From the NCBI GenBank assembly GCA_022819985.1, contig JAJEGH010000027.1, positions 62,001-126,000 on the forward strand: a stretch of 64,000 nucleotides of DNA. The letters run 5' to 3'. Below the pieces are notes generated by a model. It saw nothing but the letters and a program-made list of their open reading frames with translations. It ran no database searches and had not been told where the DNA came from. A program made the translations under genes and the position numbers. Each line of letters starts with the position of its first letter. Position 1 is the first letter of the stretch. Source of the stretch: Alphaproteobacteria bacterium. Lineage in GTDB: Bacteria > Pseudomonadota > Alphaproteobacteria > Bin65. Below, in pieces: positions 1-9,358 of the stretch.

Positions 1-834
1 GGGGGCGCAGACGAACAGGATCCGGCCGTCCGCGCATTCGTAGAAGTTGATCGTCGGGTTGGCGTGGCCCCGGACGAATTCCGCGATCCGGGCGACATGG
101 TCGTCGGTCATGCGGTTGCGCAGGTCGCGGAGCGCGGGAAACACGAGGTCCAGCACCGCGTTGTCGATGGGCGGGAAATTGTAGCGCGAGGGCTGTCCCT
201 CGATCTTGCAGGCCAGCAGGGCCATGGCGGCCATCACGCAATCGGCGAGCGGCGCCTCGATATACTGGCCGCGGCCGGTGCGCTGCCGCCGGTAGAGCCC
301 GAGCGAAGCGGCGAGGCTGCCGAGCACGCCGCCATAGGCCGACGCCATGGGAATGGCCGTGTAGACCGGCGCGCCGAGCAGGGCGCCGAGGGGGCTGATG
401 TCGGTATAGACGCCGACGGCGGCGCAGACGGTCCCCTCCCAGGCGGGAACTTCGCGCATCGGATCGCCCTCGGCGAAGCCGGGCAGGGAGAGATAGATCA
501 GGCCGCTGCGCCCGCCGCCGAGCCCGCTATAGTCGAGCCCCAGGGCGGCGGCGGCGCCGGGGCGCATGTTCTCGATTACGATGTCCGCCTCGGCGGCCCG
601 GTCGCGGCAGATGCGCCGCGCCGCCTCGTCCTTGAGGTCCAGCTCGACCAAGCGCTTGCCGCGGTCGAGCAGGGGATCGGCAGCGTGGCTTTCGCGGCCG
701 GGCCGCACGATCTCGACCGCGTCCGCCCCCTGGTCGGCCAGCAGCATCGCGGCGACCCGGCCGGGCCAGCGCGTGCCGAGATTGAGAACGCGAACCCCCG
801 CCAGCGGCGCCGCGCGATCCGGTGCATCGGTCAT
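1..834 (-). CDS. CaiB/BaiF family CoA-transferase, 3' end outside window
   Basis: Class III CoA-transferase, moving CoA between an acyl-CoA and a free acid in the cytoplasm. The 278 visible codons read without a stop from the ATG at 834 to the window edge. The N-terminus PLAGVRVLNLG is the family opening. It is followed by the ADIVIENMRPGAA segment, and GLDY leads to the conserved Asp region; the region YGGVLGSLAASLGLYRR and the RTGRGQYIEAPL block are also typical. Full members are about 380-400 residues, so roughly 110 are missing. It is divergent from the Fic gene, with 132 bp between. Family assignment is firm; the substrate acid is unknown. Confidence 0.85.
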   Translation of the reverse strand, partial: MTDAPDRAAPLAGVRVLNLGTRWPGRVAAMLLADQGADAVEIVRPGRESHAADPLLDRGKRLVELDLKDEAARRICRDRAAEADIVIENMRPGAAAALGLDYSGLGGGRSGLIYLSLPGFAEGDPMREVPAWEGTVCAAVGVYTDISPLGALLGAPVYTAIPMASAYGGVLGSLAASLGLYRRQRTGRGQYIEAPLADCVMAAMALLACKIEGQPSRYNFPPIDNAVLDLVFPALRDLRNRMTDDHVARIAEFVRGHANPTINFYECADGRILFVCAP

Positions 835-892
835 CGTGTATCCCTTCCTCCCGCGAAGCCCGGCCGTTGCAGCGGTCGAAGGCGAGCGGTAG

Positions 893-913
893 AATCGGCC
901 AGGAAATCGGCCA
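893..913. repeat. short direct repeat between divergent genes
   Basis: The 9-bp sequence AATCGGCCA occurs at 893-901 and again at 905-913, 12 bp apart, in the short space between the divergent CoA-transferase and Fic genes. A direct repeat at about one helical turn can be a regulator site, but nothing else supports this. Confidence 0.25.
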
Positions 914-966
914 AATTTGCGGCATCTATATCGTAATTAACCGAAAAACAGGGGGATTGACACCTC

Positions 967-2175
967 ATGACATCGGCCAATGACGCCATTGAAGCACCGG
1001 CGCGGATCGAGCCGGCCCGGCTGGAGGAGGCGCCGGAGCCGATCGCAAATGCAATCGCAGACATCTCTTCTGCGAGCACCGGCCTGGGCGCCCGGCTGCA
1101 TCCCGCCACAGCGGCCAGCCTTTCCGGTCTCGTTCGAATGATGAATTGCTATTACAGCAATCTGATCGAGGGCCACAACACCCGGCCCCGGGATATCGAG
1201 CGCGCGCTTGCCGGCAACCTGGACGGCGACGAAGAACGGCGCAACCTCCAGATCGAAGCAACCGCCCATATCCGTCTCCAGGGAGAAATCGATCGGCAGG
1301 CCGCAGAAGACAGGCTGCCCGAGCCGGCGTCTCGCGACTTCATCCGCTGGCTGCACGCAGAGTTCTACCGCGAGGCGCCTGAAGCGATGCTGACCGTCAG
1401 GTCCGACCACGCCGAATTCCGCATGGCGCCGGGGGAATGGCGCTCGGCGCCCGTGCACGATGTCGCTGTCGGCCGCCATATCCCGCCGTCCAGCCGCTCG
1501 ATAGAACCGTTCATGGCCCATTTCGAGCGACGCTACCGCTTCGAGGGTATGGGTCCCGCCGCGCGTATCCTCGCCATGGCGGCCGCCCATCACCGGTTGA
1601 ACTACATCCATCCCTTCCCCGACGGGAATGGCAGGGTGAGCCGCCTGATGAGCCACGCCATGGCGCTGAGGGCGGGCATCGGCGCCCACGGCCTTTGGTC
1701 TGTTTCGCGGGGTCTTGCCCGGGGCCTTGAGAGCCGCCGGGAATACAAGGCATGGATGGATCGCGCCGATACGCCGCGTCAGGGCGATCTGGACGGGCGC
1801 GGCAACCTCTCGCAGAAGGCGCTTGTCGAATTCACGCTCTGGTTCCTGAAGGTATGCCTCGACCAGATGATCTTCATGGCGGAACTCTTCGACCTCGACA
1901 ATCTGAACGCCCGCCTGACGCGCCATGTGGAGCGCAGCGACCGCCTGAAACAGGAAGCCGCGCATCTGCTGCGGGAAGCCCTGGTCCGCGGCAGGATCGA
2001 GCGCGGCGAGGCATCCCGCATCACGGGCCTGCCCGAGCGTACTGCACGGCGGGTGCTCGGCGACGTCATCGATGCAGGCCTGCTCGCATCTGAAACGCCC
2101 AAGGGCCCCGTCTCGTTGCGCTTTCCGGCTGCGGCGCTGGAAGAGTTGTTTCCGCGTCTCTACCCCGAGACATAA
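967..2175 (+). CDS. Fic family AMP-transferase, class II self-inhibited
   Basis: Fic enzymes usually attach AMP to hydroxyl side chains of target proteins. The 402-residue product has the full catalytic motif [12 protein letters not shown] at about residues 215-226, with the His, the metal-binding Asp and the two Arg all present. An inhibitory helix motif S64-N-L-I-E-G (S/T-xxx-E-G/N) lies in the N-terminal part, so the protein should block itself and needs no separate antitoxin. The C-terminal third (from about 330) reads as a winged helix that may bind DNA or the target. The start is the first ATG after the AT-rich stretch. Targets are unknown. It stands near other toxin-like and defence-like genes (2941-5594). 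Confidence 0.9.
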   Translation: MTSANDAIEAPARIEPARLEEAPEPIANAIADISSASTGLGARLHPATAASLSGLVRMMNCYYSNLIEGHNTRPRDIERALAGNLDGDEERRNLQIEATAHIRLQGEIDRQAAEDRLPEPASRDFIRWLHAEFYREAPEAMLTVRSDHAEFRMAPGEWRSAPVHDVAVGRHIPPSSRSIEPFMAHFERRYRFEGMGPAARILAMAAAHHRLNYIHPFPDGNGRVSRLMSHAMALRAGIGAHGLWSVSRGLARGLESRREYKAWMDRADTPRQGDLDGRGNLSQKALVEFTLWFLKVCLDQMIFMAELFDLDNLNARLTRHVERSDRLKQEAAHLLREALVRGRIERGEASRITGLPERTARRVLGDVIDAGLLASETPKGPVSLRFPAAALEELFPRLYPET

Positions 2176-2340
2176 GCGGCGCGGACGACGGCGGCCTGTA
2201 GCGCGACCTCCGCGTCCGGCCGGCCGGCGTCGAGGGCGCTCATCCGGGCGCGGCAGAGGTCGCGGCACAGGTGGCGACCGCAGGCCTCGGTTTCCCGTGT
2301 CTCGACGATGGGGTAAAGTGTAATAGACGTAGCGCGGCGT
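2160..2340 (-). pseudogene. possible decayed 3' end of an unknown gene
   Basis: On the minus strand, two frames together give protein-like sequence. One reads RYVYYTL, and the next reads YPIVETRETEACGRHLCRD and continues to a stop at 2160, ending [10 protein letters not shown] one-base shift near 2310 would join them. This could be the tail of a gene whose front was lost, but it overlaps the Fic 3' end by 16 bp and no family is recognised. It may be chance coding in GC-rich DNA. Confidence 0.2.
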
Positions 2341-2367
2341 CGTCGAACGCTGCCCGGTCGTCCGCCC

Positions 2368-2781
2368 CTACCCCTTCTTCGGCATCGGCTGCGGTTTTTC
2401 CTCGACCGGGCCGCCGGCCTCTTTCCAGCCTTTGAAGCCGCCGTCGATGTGGGCGACGTTGGTCAGCCCCATCTCCAGCATCGCCTTGCCGGCGAGGGCG
2501 CTGCGCCAGCCTGCGGCGCAGTAGAACACCAGCTTCCTGTCCGTCGCGAAGACCTCGCGGTGGTAGGGGCTCTCCGGATCGACCCAGAATTCGAGCATGC
2601 CGCGCGGCGCATGGACCGCACCGGGCACCGTGCCCTCGCGCCACAGTTCGCGGATGTCGCGGATGTCGACAAGCTGGATCGTCTCGTCGCCGAAGCGGGC
2701 GATGGCGTCCTCGACCGTCCAGGTCTCGACCTGGGCGTAAGCCTCCTCGACCAGGGCCTTGATGCCTTTCGTCACCGGCAT
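2368..2781 (-). CDS. rhodanese-like sulfurtransferase
   Basis: Single-domain rhodanese of 137 residues. Such proteins carry sulfur as a persulfide on an active-site cysteine. The active loop FYCAAGWRS has the Cys followed by the usual loop ending in Arg-Ser. LVDIRDIRELWREG is the conserved front of the fold, and HIDGGFKGWKEAGGPV is the standard C-terminal signature. No signal peptide is seen, so it is probably cytoplasmic. The proline- and lysine-rich tail is unstructured. It stands alone, with no linked sulfur gene, so the physiological donor and acceptor cannot be told from context. Confidence 0.9.
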   Translation of the reverse strand: MPVTKGIKALVEEAYAQVETWTVEDAIARFGDETIQLVDIRDIRELWREGTVPGAVHAPRGMLEFWVDPESPYHREVFATDRKLVFYCAAGWRSALAGKAMLEMGLTNVAHIDGGFKGWKEAGGPVEEKPQPMPKKG

Positions 2782-2940
2782 GGCTGGGTTCCTTCGTTGC
2801 TGGCCCTCTTCGGTATTCGGGCGTGGATATCGCGATGCATCATGGCGCGGGCCGGCACGCGGTCAACCGAATGGGGGCCGCCGCCTGCAACGCCTTTCGC
2901 CGCGGCAGAGCGATGAAACGGCCTGACGGGCGGCTCCGGC

Positions 2941-3095
2941 TCAAGCGAATAGCGCCACGCCTTCGGACGCCGCAGCCGCGTTCAGGCGCCGGTCCAGACT
3001 TGCCAGCGCACAGCCCTCGCGGATCGCAAGCGCCAGATAACTCGCATCGTAGGGGCTCAGGCGGCCGCCACCGAGGCGTCGGATACGAACGCCAT
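2941..3095 (-). pseudogene. vapC-type PIN toxin, internally deleted relic
   Basis: The start codon at 3095 overlaps the stop of the antitoxin gene by one base, the usual vapBC arrangement. It begins MAFVSDASVAA, the first PIN strand with its metal-binding Asp, and then hits TGA after 12 codons. Immediately after, in another frame, comes a clear PIN C-terminus (LSPYDASYLALAIREG, then LASLDRRLNAAA, ending VALFA) that stops at 2941. A normal VapC has about 130 residues, so around 80 codons including the central acidic residues are gone. No active ribonuclease can be made. Confidence 0.75.
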
Positions 3096-3337
3096 CAGCG
3101 CCCGTGTCCCTCGTGACGCCAGGACAGAATCTCGGCCGTCGTCACTGCCTTCTGTTTCGCCCGTTCCCGGCGCAGCGTCGCACTGAGCGCGGCATGTTCG
3201 CCTTCGCCGGCAATCCGCGTCACATGGGCGACCGGGGTCCCGCCGCGGCAGATCACCAGATCCTCGCCGGCCTCCACCGCCGCCAACAGCGCGGAAAGAT
3301 GGGTCTTCGCCTCGCCGATCTTCACATGTTGTGTCAT
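3095..3337 (-). CDS. Phd/YefM-type antitoxin
   Basis: Eighty-residue antitoxin of the Phd/YefM type, which binds operator DNA with its N-terminal domain and wraps a toxin with its C-terminal tail. The N-terminus MTQHVKIGEAKTHLSALL followed by GEDLVICRGGTPVAHV is the family signature. The C-terminal half is charged and helical (LRRERAKQKAVTTAEIL), as in VapB-like toxin-binding tails. The downstream toxin gene survives only as a deleted relic, so this is now an orphan antitoxin. It may remain as an autorepressor or protect against related PIN toxins coded elsewhere. Confidence 0.85.
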   Translation of the reverse strand: MTQHVKIGEAKTHLSALLAAVEAGEDLVICRGGTPVAHVTRIAGEGEHAALSATLRRERAKQKAVTTAEILSWRHEGHGR

Positions 3338-3534
3338 GGCATTTCCGCTCGATTACAATCGCTGCCCAGCCGGGCGCCGCGAAACTCCGGTTCGACCCAG
3401 GAGAATGGTTCCGGCAAGGACTTGGTCAAGCGCTCGGTCCGATGCCGGACTTGCAGGGTTGCCTTCAGGCGCTGCGGTTGAAGAGCCGCGCCAGTTGCGG
3501 CAATAGTGTCGGCGGAAATGATCGGAGGGGTACC

Positions 3535-3672
3535 GTGACCGCATCGAACGGCGCGCCGGGCTTTCGCGCTGACCATGTCGGCAGCCTGCTGCGGCCGCAG
3601 CGCCTGCTCAACGCGCGACAGCGATTCGACGTCGGCAAGATTGGCCGCGACGCGATTTGGGGCAGCGAGTGA
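3535..3672 (+). pseudogene. 5' relic of a MetE-like (UROD/MetE superfamily) gene
   Basis: A GTG start at 3535, with GGAGGGG seven bases upstream, opens a 45-codon frame. It contains FRADHVGSLLRPQRLLNAR, the standard beginning of the cobalamin-independent methionine synthase-like family of about 370 residues. It ends at TGA 3670-3672 after RFDVGKIGRDAIW, just where the family normally continues. Only 40 bp later the ATPase gene starts, with lower GC. The good ribosome site and intact N-terminus suggest a working gene was cut by insertion or deletion here. The rest of the 3338-3534 gap shows no gene. Confidence 0.6.
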
Positions 3673-3712
3673 GGGGCGGCGGACGTCGATTTTGGTCTCG
3701 CAGGAGCGGAAA

Positions 3713-5029
3713 ATGCTGAAGCGCGTACAAATCAAGGGATACAAGTCGCTACGCGATGTCGAAGTACGCCTGCCGCGGCTGGCAGTCCTGTTCGGCCCCA
3801 ACGCAGCGGGTAAGAGCAATTTTCTCGACGCCCTGCAGCTTCTTTCCAAGATCGCGACCAGCCGAACGGTCAAGGAAGCGTTCGACCCGCCCTATCGCGG
3901 CAAACCCATCGAATCTTTCACCCTTGGCGAGGGAGGACTGAGGGGTTTGCTTGAGCGCGATCATTTGGTCTTTACCATAGAAGTCGACCTCTACCTGTCA
4001 GACGCCGTCATTGAAGCAGTAAACCGGCAAATCCGGGAGATGCGCCAGCCAAGCGGCGGCCGGGCGCCATCCGACAAGGCCGGTACTACATCAGCACGGG
4101 TACGCGAACGCAACTTGCGCTACCGTGTCGAAGTAGAAATGATCCCAAAATCCGGAATACTACGGATTGCTGACGAATATCTGGCGGCATTGAACGCAGA
4201 CGGCACGCCGACCCGTAGACGCATGGCGTTCATCGAACGCCAGAGAGAAAAGATACATCTGCGCCTCGAGGGACAGGCCCACCCGACCTATTACGACCGG
4301 TATCTCGACCATACCATCCTTTCGATGCCGCATTATCCGCCGCACTACCCCCACCTGGTCGCCGCCCGCCGCGAGCTTGAGAGTTGGTTGTTCTTCTATT
4401 TCGAACCGCGCGAAAAGATGCGTGCGGTCAACCCGGTCAAAGAAGTGCGCCATATCGGACTGATGGGAGAAGAACTCGCTGCTTATCTGAGGACGCTCAA
4501 AGAACTCGAACCGAGACAATTCGATGCAATTCAAAAAGCGCTGAGAGCGATCATGCCCAACATCGAAGGCATCGAGATGGACGTTAACGATATCGGCGAA
4601 GTCGAATTGCGCCTCAAGGAAAGCGGCGTTGCCGTCCCAGCCCGAGTCTTGTCCGAAGGAACGCTGCGCATGCTGGGACTTCTGGCCCTGACCGGTGTCG
4701 CTGAGGCGCCTTCGCTGGTCGGCCTTGAGGAGCCGGAAAATGGCGTTCACCCAAGACGCATCCAGCTGATCGCGGAACTGCTGAACACGCGCGCCGACGA
4801 CGACCGGACGCAATATATCGTGACCACCCATTCGCCGATTCTGCCCGATCTGCTGCCCGATGGTTCGCTCTTCGCAGTCGGCAAAGACGAACGGGCGACT
4901 ACTGTCTCGCCTTTCTCCGCGTGGGGCCCGTTGAGTCGAAAAAGAGGCATCGACGATACGCTGGAAGATAGTGGAGAAATCGATCTTCCGGTTTCCCAAC
5001 GTATTCTGCGCGGTGACTTCGATGGGTGA
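3713..5029 (+). CDS. AAA/ABC-type ATPase of a probable two-gene defence system
   Basis: An SMC/ABC-like ATPase of 438 residues (AAA15/AAA21 type). It has Walker A GPNAAGKS at 28-35, an ABC-like signature LSEGTLR at 313-319, Walker B LVGLEEPENGVHP at about 335-347, and the H-loop TTHSP at 371-375. The middle (about 90-300) is a variable helical insert with no clear coiled coil. The start is the ATG after AGGAGCGG; an upstream in-frame extension belongs to the metE relic region. Its last eight bases overlap the next gene, so the two are coupled. OLD-, PARIS (AriA)- and RloA-type defence ATPases share this build. GC is lower than in the flanks, suggesting transfer. The defence role is inferred. 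Confidence 0.75.
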   Translation: MLKRVQIKGYKSLRDVEVRLPRLAVLFGPNAAGKSNFLDALQLLSKIATSRTVKEAFDPPYRGKPIESFTLGEGGLRGLLERDHLVFTIEVDLYLSDAVIEAVNRQIREMRQPSGGRAPSDKAGTTSARVRERNLRYRVEVEMIPKSGILRIADEYLAALNADGTPTRRRMAFIERQREKIHLRLEGQAHPTYYDRYLDHTILSMPHYPPHYPHLVAARRELESWLFFYFEPREKMRAVNPVKEVRHIGLMGEELAAYLRTLKELEPRQFDAIQKALRAIMPNIEGIEMDVNDIGEVELRLKESGVAVPARVLSEGTLRMLGLLALTGVAEAPSLVGLEEPENGVHPRRIQLIAELLNTRADDDRTQYIVTTHSPILPDLLPDGSLFAVGKDERATTVSPFSAWGPLSRKRGIDDTLEDSGEIDLPVSQRILRGDFDG

Positions 5030-5594
5030 GATCGCTCTGTTCGGTGAAGATTTCGCACACCGTCAGATTATCGATGCTCTGGTAAGACGCATTGCTGCCG
5101 ACCACGGCGTCGCGGTTCGTATGGAATGGCGTAACGCTACAGGTGGTCATGGCCAAGTAGTCAAGGAATTTGAGCGATATATCGCTGACCTGCGCCGGCA
5201 GCCCGGCAGCCGGCCCGACCTTATTGTCGTTACCACCGATGCGAACTGCGTCGGGTTTCAAGAACGCGCTAAACAGTTCGACGACCTCGAAGTGCCCGCC
5301 CCAATGGTGCGTGCGATCCCGGATCCACATATTGAACGGTGGCTGCTGCTCGACAGCGCCGCCTTCAAATCTGCGCTCGGACGCGGATGCGACGCCCCGG
5401 ACCTGAAATGCGAGCGCAACCGGTACAAGCAGCTTCTCAGGCAAGCGGTCCGCGACGCGGGAATCGAACCGAGTCTCGGTGGGGTCGAGTTCGCCGGCGA
5501 TATCGTCGGTGCGATGGACCTGGCCCGCGCTGCAAGAGCCGACAAGTCGTTTCAAAAATTTGCCGAAGAGTTGGCGCGGTTACTCCGACAGTAA
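5022..5594 (+). CDS. TOPRIM/RloB-like partner of the ATPase
   Basis: A 190-residue protein whose ATG lies inside the 3' end of the ATPase gene (8-bp overlap, ATGGGTGA), so translation is very likely coupled. It has the layout of small TOPRIM-like partners: an early acidic site (LFGEDFAHRQI, E9/D10), a hydrophobic strand ending in an acidic turn (DLIVVTTDAN, D66 and D73), and IPDPHIERWLLLD at 99-111, which resembles the E-x-W-LL segment of RloB/DUF4276 proteins. The usual D-x-D is D-x-N here. By analogy with AriB in PARIS and RloB, it may be the nuclease or effector released by the ATPase. No family assignment is certain. Confidence 0.5.
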   Translation: MGEIALFGEDFAHRQIIDALVRRIAADHGVAVRMEWRNATGGHGQVVKEFERYIADLRRQPGSRPDLIVVTTDANCVGFQERAKQFDDLEVPAPMVRAIPDPHIERWLLLDSAAFKSALGRGCDAPDLKCERNRYKQLLRQAVRDAGIEPSLGGVEFAGDIVGAMDLARAARADKSFQKFAEELARLLRQ

Positions 5595-5666
5595 AATCGA
5601 AATGGAGTCAGCTGCCGGGCAGCTTACCCGGCCCATGGGCTTCCGGCGCGCCCAGATCATCGCCAC

Positions 5667-6407
5667 CTACCCCGCTGCCCGGATGATTTCGCCGAAGGCC
5701 TGCGCGTCCAGGCTGGCACCGCCGACCAGCAGGCCGCCGACCCCTTCGACGGCGAGGATCTCGGCGGCGTTGTCCGGCGTGACCGAGCCGCCGTACAGAA
5801 TGGGGCTGCCTTCGCAGTCCCGTTCGAGCGCCTCGAGCACGCCGCCGAGGATATCGTGCATCCCGGCAATTTCCTCGACCGTGGCCGTCTTGCCGGTGCC
5901 GATCGCCCAGACCGGCTCGTAGGCGAGCATAATCGGCCCCTCGGCGTGCGGGACCGATCCGAAGACCTGGTCGACGACGGCCTCGTCGCCCAGTCCCCGT
6001 ATGCGTTGCGCCCGGGTCTCGCCGACGCAGACGATCGGCGTCAGCCCGGCGCGGAACGCGGCCCTGGCCTTGTCGCGAACCGTCTCGCTGGTCTCGCGGC
6101 GGCCGTGGCGGCGCTCCGAATGGCCGAGGATGACATAGCGGCAGCCGAGATCGGCCAGCATGGCGGCGCTGATGCAGCTGGTATGGGCGCCGGCTTCGGC
6201 CTCGTGGCAATCCTGCCCGCCGAGGGCGACAGGCGATCCGGCGAGCGCGCCGGCGACCGCGTCGAGCGCGGTGAAGGGCGGAAACACTGCAACCTCGCAG
6301 GCATCGGACGCCGCGGCGGCGGCCGTCGCTTCCGCGAGCGCGACGGCCTCGGCACGCAGGCCGTTCATCTTCCAGTTGCCGGCGATCAGCGGCTTGGCGT
6401 CTGTCAT
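5667..6407 (-). CDS. tpiA: triose-phosphate isomerase
   Basis: Interconverts dihydroxyacetone phosphate and glyceraldehyde 3-phosphate in glycolysis and gluconeogenesis. The 246-residue protein begins MTDAKPLIAGNWKMNG, with the substrate-binding Asn11 and Lys13. The electrophilic His lies in YVILGHSERR (H96) and the catalytic base in AYEPVWAIGTG (E164). The phosphate-gripping region ILYGGSVTPDNA and the GLLVGGASLD end are present. The ATG at 6407 is chosen because it gives the canonical N-terminus; a 12-codon in-frame extension upstream does not look like the family. The ppiD-to-lexA cluster runs the other way just beyond the repeat at 6447-6694. Confidence 0.97.
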   Translation of the reverse strand: MTDAKPLIAGNWKMNGLRAEAVALAEATAAAAASDACEVAVFPPFTALDAVAGALAGSPVALGGQDCHEAEAGAHTSCISAAMLADLGCRYVILGHSERRHGRRETSETVRDKARAAFRAGLTPIVCVGETRAQRIRGLGDEAVVDQVFGSVPHAEGPIMLAYEPVWAIGTGKTATVEEIAGMHDILGGVLEALERDCEGSPILYGGSVTPDNAAEILAVEGVGGLLVGGASLDAQAFGEIIRAAG

Positions 6408-6446
6408 CTCGCGACCGGCTCCGCCCGGGTTCCCGCGCTGCACTTA

Positions 6447-6694
6447 GCGCGCGTCCGTTCTCGATGGAAGCGCCGACGCAGCCATGGCGCGTCCTTCGAT
6501 ACGCCCCGGCCTGCCGGCCGGGGCTACTCAGGATGAGGAAAAGGGGGGGTTGAGGCATTTGAGTCCCCACAAACCCCTCATCTGAGTCCCCACAAACCCC
6601 TCATCCCGAGTAGGCGCGCTTGCGCGCCGTATCGAGGGGGCCGTATCGAGGGGCGCCACACCGTACCGGTTCTCTCCGAGACGGATACGCTCTA
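6447..6694. repeat. dispersed palindromic repeat, copy A
   Basis: Begins GCGCGTCCGTTCTCGATGG and ends GAGACGGATACGCTCT, so the ends are inverted relatives. The inside has two arms, CTTCGATACGCC followed by CTCAGGATGAG, and CTCATCCCGAGTAGGCGCG followed by CGTATCGAGG, that can fold into a long hairpin. The same element recurs at 13581-13880 and 23676-23865. The core here has a short tandem repeat of GAGTCCCCACAAACCCCTCAT. It fills most of the gap between tpiA and ppiD. It has no coding capacity and looks like a MITE-like or REP-like element that can act as a terminator. Confidence 0.75.
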
Positions 6695-6900
6695 GCAGGG
6701 GCCGCCCGCGCAGGCCAGACGCCAGTTCGGCCACCCCCGCTCCGATAGCCGCCCGATTGCCCCCCGACGGGCCGCGCCGAATCGCGTCGCGCCGATTTGA
6801 ACGGGCCCGCTTGCCAGCGCCGCGGTCGCATCCCTACATTGCCGTCGAGATACGGCGCAGCCGCACGGCCCGCCGGCGAACAACAACCGGACCCGGCGCA

Positions 6901-8814
6901 ATGCTCCAAGATATCCGCAAGGGCGCCCGATCCTGGCTCGGCATCGTGCTGGCCTGCATCCTGATCCCGCCGTTCGCCATCGTCGGCGTGGAATATGTCT
7001 TCCGCGACGGCTTCTCGCGCGCCGAGGCGGTGATCGAGGTCGGCGAGCAGGAGGTTCTCGGCCGCGAATTCCAGCGCGCCTTCCGCGAACGACTCGACGC
7101 GCTCAACCGGCGCAGCGGCGCCAGCGTCGACTACCGGACGGCGAAAACCCTGGGCGTCGTCGATATCGTCGCCGACGGTTTCGTCCGCGAGGCGCTGTAC
7201 CGCCAGGCGACCCGCGACGCCGGCATCATGGTCGGCGACCCGGTGGTCCGCGAGGCGGTGCGGACCATGGATGCGTTCAAGGGCGTGGACGGCAGGTTCG
7301 ATGCGCAGATCTACCGACGCGGCCTGGAATCAGCGCAGATGAGCGAGCCGGAATTCCTCGATTCGCAGCGGACGGAAATCGCCGCGCAATATCTCATCCA
7401 GGGCATCGCGGGCCTCGAGGCCGCACCGGCCGCGATCGTCGACGTCATCGACCGCTACCGCAACGAGAAGCGCCGGGCGACCTTCTTCACCCTGCGCGAC
7501 AGTTCGGTCACCGACCTGCCCGCGCCGGACAAGGCGCAACTTGCGGAATTCTACGACAAGCACAAGGCCCGCTACACGCAGCCGCCCAACCGGGCGGTCT
7601 CGGCCCTGATCGTCCTGCCGGAGGACGTGTTCGACCGGATCCCGGTCGCCGAAAGCGAAATCGGCGCCGCCTACCAGCGGGACAAAGCGAAATACACGAC
7701 CCCCGAAAGGCGCACCCTGCGCCAGCTCCTGTTTACGAGCGAAGAGGACGCCCGGAAGGTTGCCGCGGCCATGGCCGGCGGCAGGAGCTTCGATACGGTC
7801 GCGAAGGAGGTCGCGAAGCAGGAGCCGCTCAGCCTGGGCACGGTGGCGGCGGACGGCCTGCCGATCCCCGAACTGGCCGGGGCCGCCTTCGCCCGGCGGG
7901 CCGGCGAGATCACCGAGCCGGTCAGGACGCCGCTCGGCTGGCATGTCCTCATCGTCGACAGGGTGGAGCCGGCCAGGGCGACACCGCTCGAAAAGGTCAG
8001 GGCCGACATCGAGGAGGCGATCAAGCGCAAGCGGGCCGGCGCCATCCTGGACGGGCTGCGCGAGGAAGCCGACGACGGGCTGGGCGCCGACCTGCCGCTG
8101 GAAAAGATCGCCGAGCAGGTGGGCGTGAAGCTGCAGCGCATTCCGGCGATCGACAGCCGCGGACGGAACGCCGCCGGCAAGGAAATCGGCGGCCTGCCGG
8201 ACGATCCGCGCTTCCTCCAGCGCATCTTCGAACAGGAGGTCGGGCGCGACGACCGCGATGTCCTGGACCGGAAGGACGGCGCCTTCTTCATCGTCGAGGT
8301 CGAAAAGACTTCGCCGAGCCGGACCCCTGCGCTCGAGGAGGTCGAGACGCGCGTTGCGAAGGACTGGGCCGCGGACGCCCGCACCCGCGCCCTGAAAACC
8401 AGGGCCGACGCGCTGGCGCAGCGGATCCGCGCCGGTGCGCGCATCGAGGAGGTCGCGAAGGAGGCCGGCGCGGGCCTCAAGAACAGCGCGCCGCTCAACC
8501 GCTACGGCGCGACCGGCGATCCGGATGTCTCCGGCCGGATGCGCGACGCCCTGTTCGAGGCCGGCGCGACGGGCGCGGCGGTCGCCCGGCCCGGTGTCAA
8601 CGGCTATGCGGTCGCCGTGCTCGCGGCGATCGAAACCGGCGGCGACGCCAGGGAGAACCGCCAGGCGGTGCTCGACGGCGTGAAGGCGGAGATCGGCCAG
8701 GAACTGCTGGCGCAATACAGCGCCATGCTGCGCCGGACCTATCCCGTCCGGATCGACCGCAACGGCATCGACCGGCTGTTTTCCCGCGCGGCCCAGCGCG
8801 AGCAGGGCTACTAG
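6901..8814 (+). CDS. PpiD/SurA-type membrane-anchored peptidyl-prolyl isomerase
   Basis: Periplasmic folding factor anchored in the inner membrane. The 637-residue protein starts [14 protein letters not shown], and one membrane helix follows at about 12-32 ([16 protein letters not shown]). The SurA-like chaperone region covers about 40-240 and the parvulin domain about 265-385, recognisable in [14 protein letters not shown] and [15 protein letters not shown] long C-terminal helical half follows. An open frame continues upstream to 6757, but the ATG at 6901 gives the usual cytoplasmic tail and anchor. In many alphaproteobacteria this gene heads the cluster leading through trp genes to moaC-moeA-lexA; here moaC follows directly, 37 bp later. 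Confidence 0.88.
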   Translation: MLQDIRKGARSWLGIVLACILIPPFAIVGVEYVFRDGFSRAEAVIEVGEQEVLGREFQRAFRERLDALNRRSGASVDYRTAKTLGVVDIVADGFVREALYRQATRDAGIMVGDPVVREAVRTMDAFKGVDGRFDAQIYRRGLESAQMSEPEFLDSQRTEIAAQYLIQGIAGLEAAPAAIVDVIDRYRNEKRRATFFTLRDSSVTDLPAPDKAQLAEFYDKHKARYTQPPNRAVSALIVLPEDVFDRIPVAESEIGAAYQRDKAKYTTPERRTLRQLLFTSEEDARKVAAAMAGGRSFDTVAKEVAKQEPLSLGTVAADGLPIPELAGAAFARRAGEITEPVRTPLGWHVLIVDRVEPARATPLEKVRADIEEAIKRKRAGAILDGLREEADDGLGADLPLEKIAEQVGVKLQRIPAIDSRGRNAAGKEIGGLPDDPRFLQRIFEQEVGRDDRDVLDRKDGAFFIVEVEKTSPSRTPALEEVETRVAKDWAADARTRALKTRADALAQRIRAGARIEEVAKEAGAGLKNSAPLNRYGATGDPDVSGRMRDALFEAGATGAAVARPGVNGYAVAVLAAIETGGDARENRQAVLDGVKAEIGQELLAQYSAMLRRTYPVRIDRNGIDRLFSRAAQREQGY

Positions 8815-8851
8815 GCGCGCCGGGCGCGCGGCAACCGGAGCGGACCGGGGC

Positions 8852-9354
<503 letters not shown>

Positions 9355-9358
<4 letters not shown>

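Noticed and set aside
64..936. Long plus-strand open frame over the CoA-transferase
   Set aside because: It is the antisense shadow of a clear CaiB/BaiF protein on the minus strand and has no family features.
6541..6610. CRISPR-like array in repeat copy A
   Set aside because: The repeated GAGTCCCCACAAACCCC unit occurs only about twice with no spacer pattern and no cas genes.
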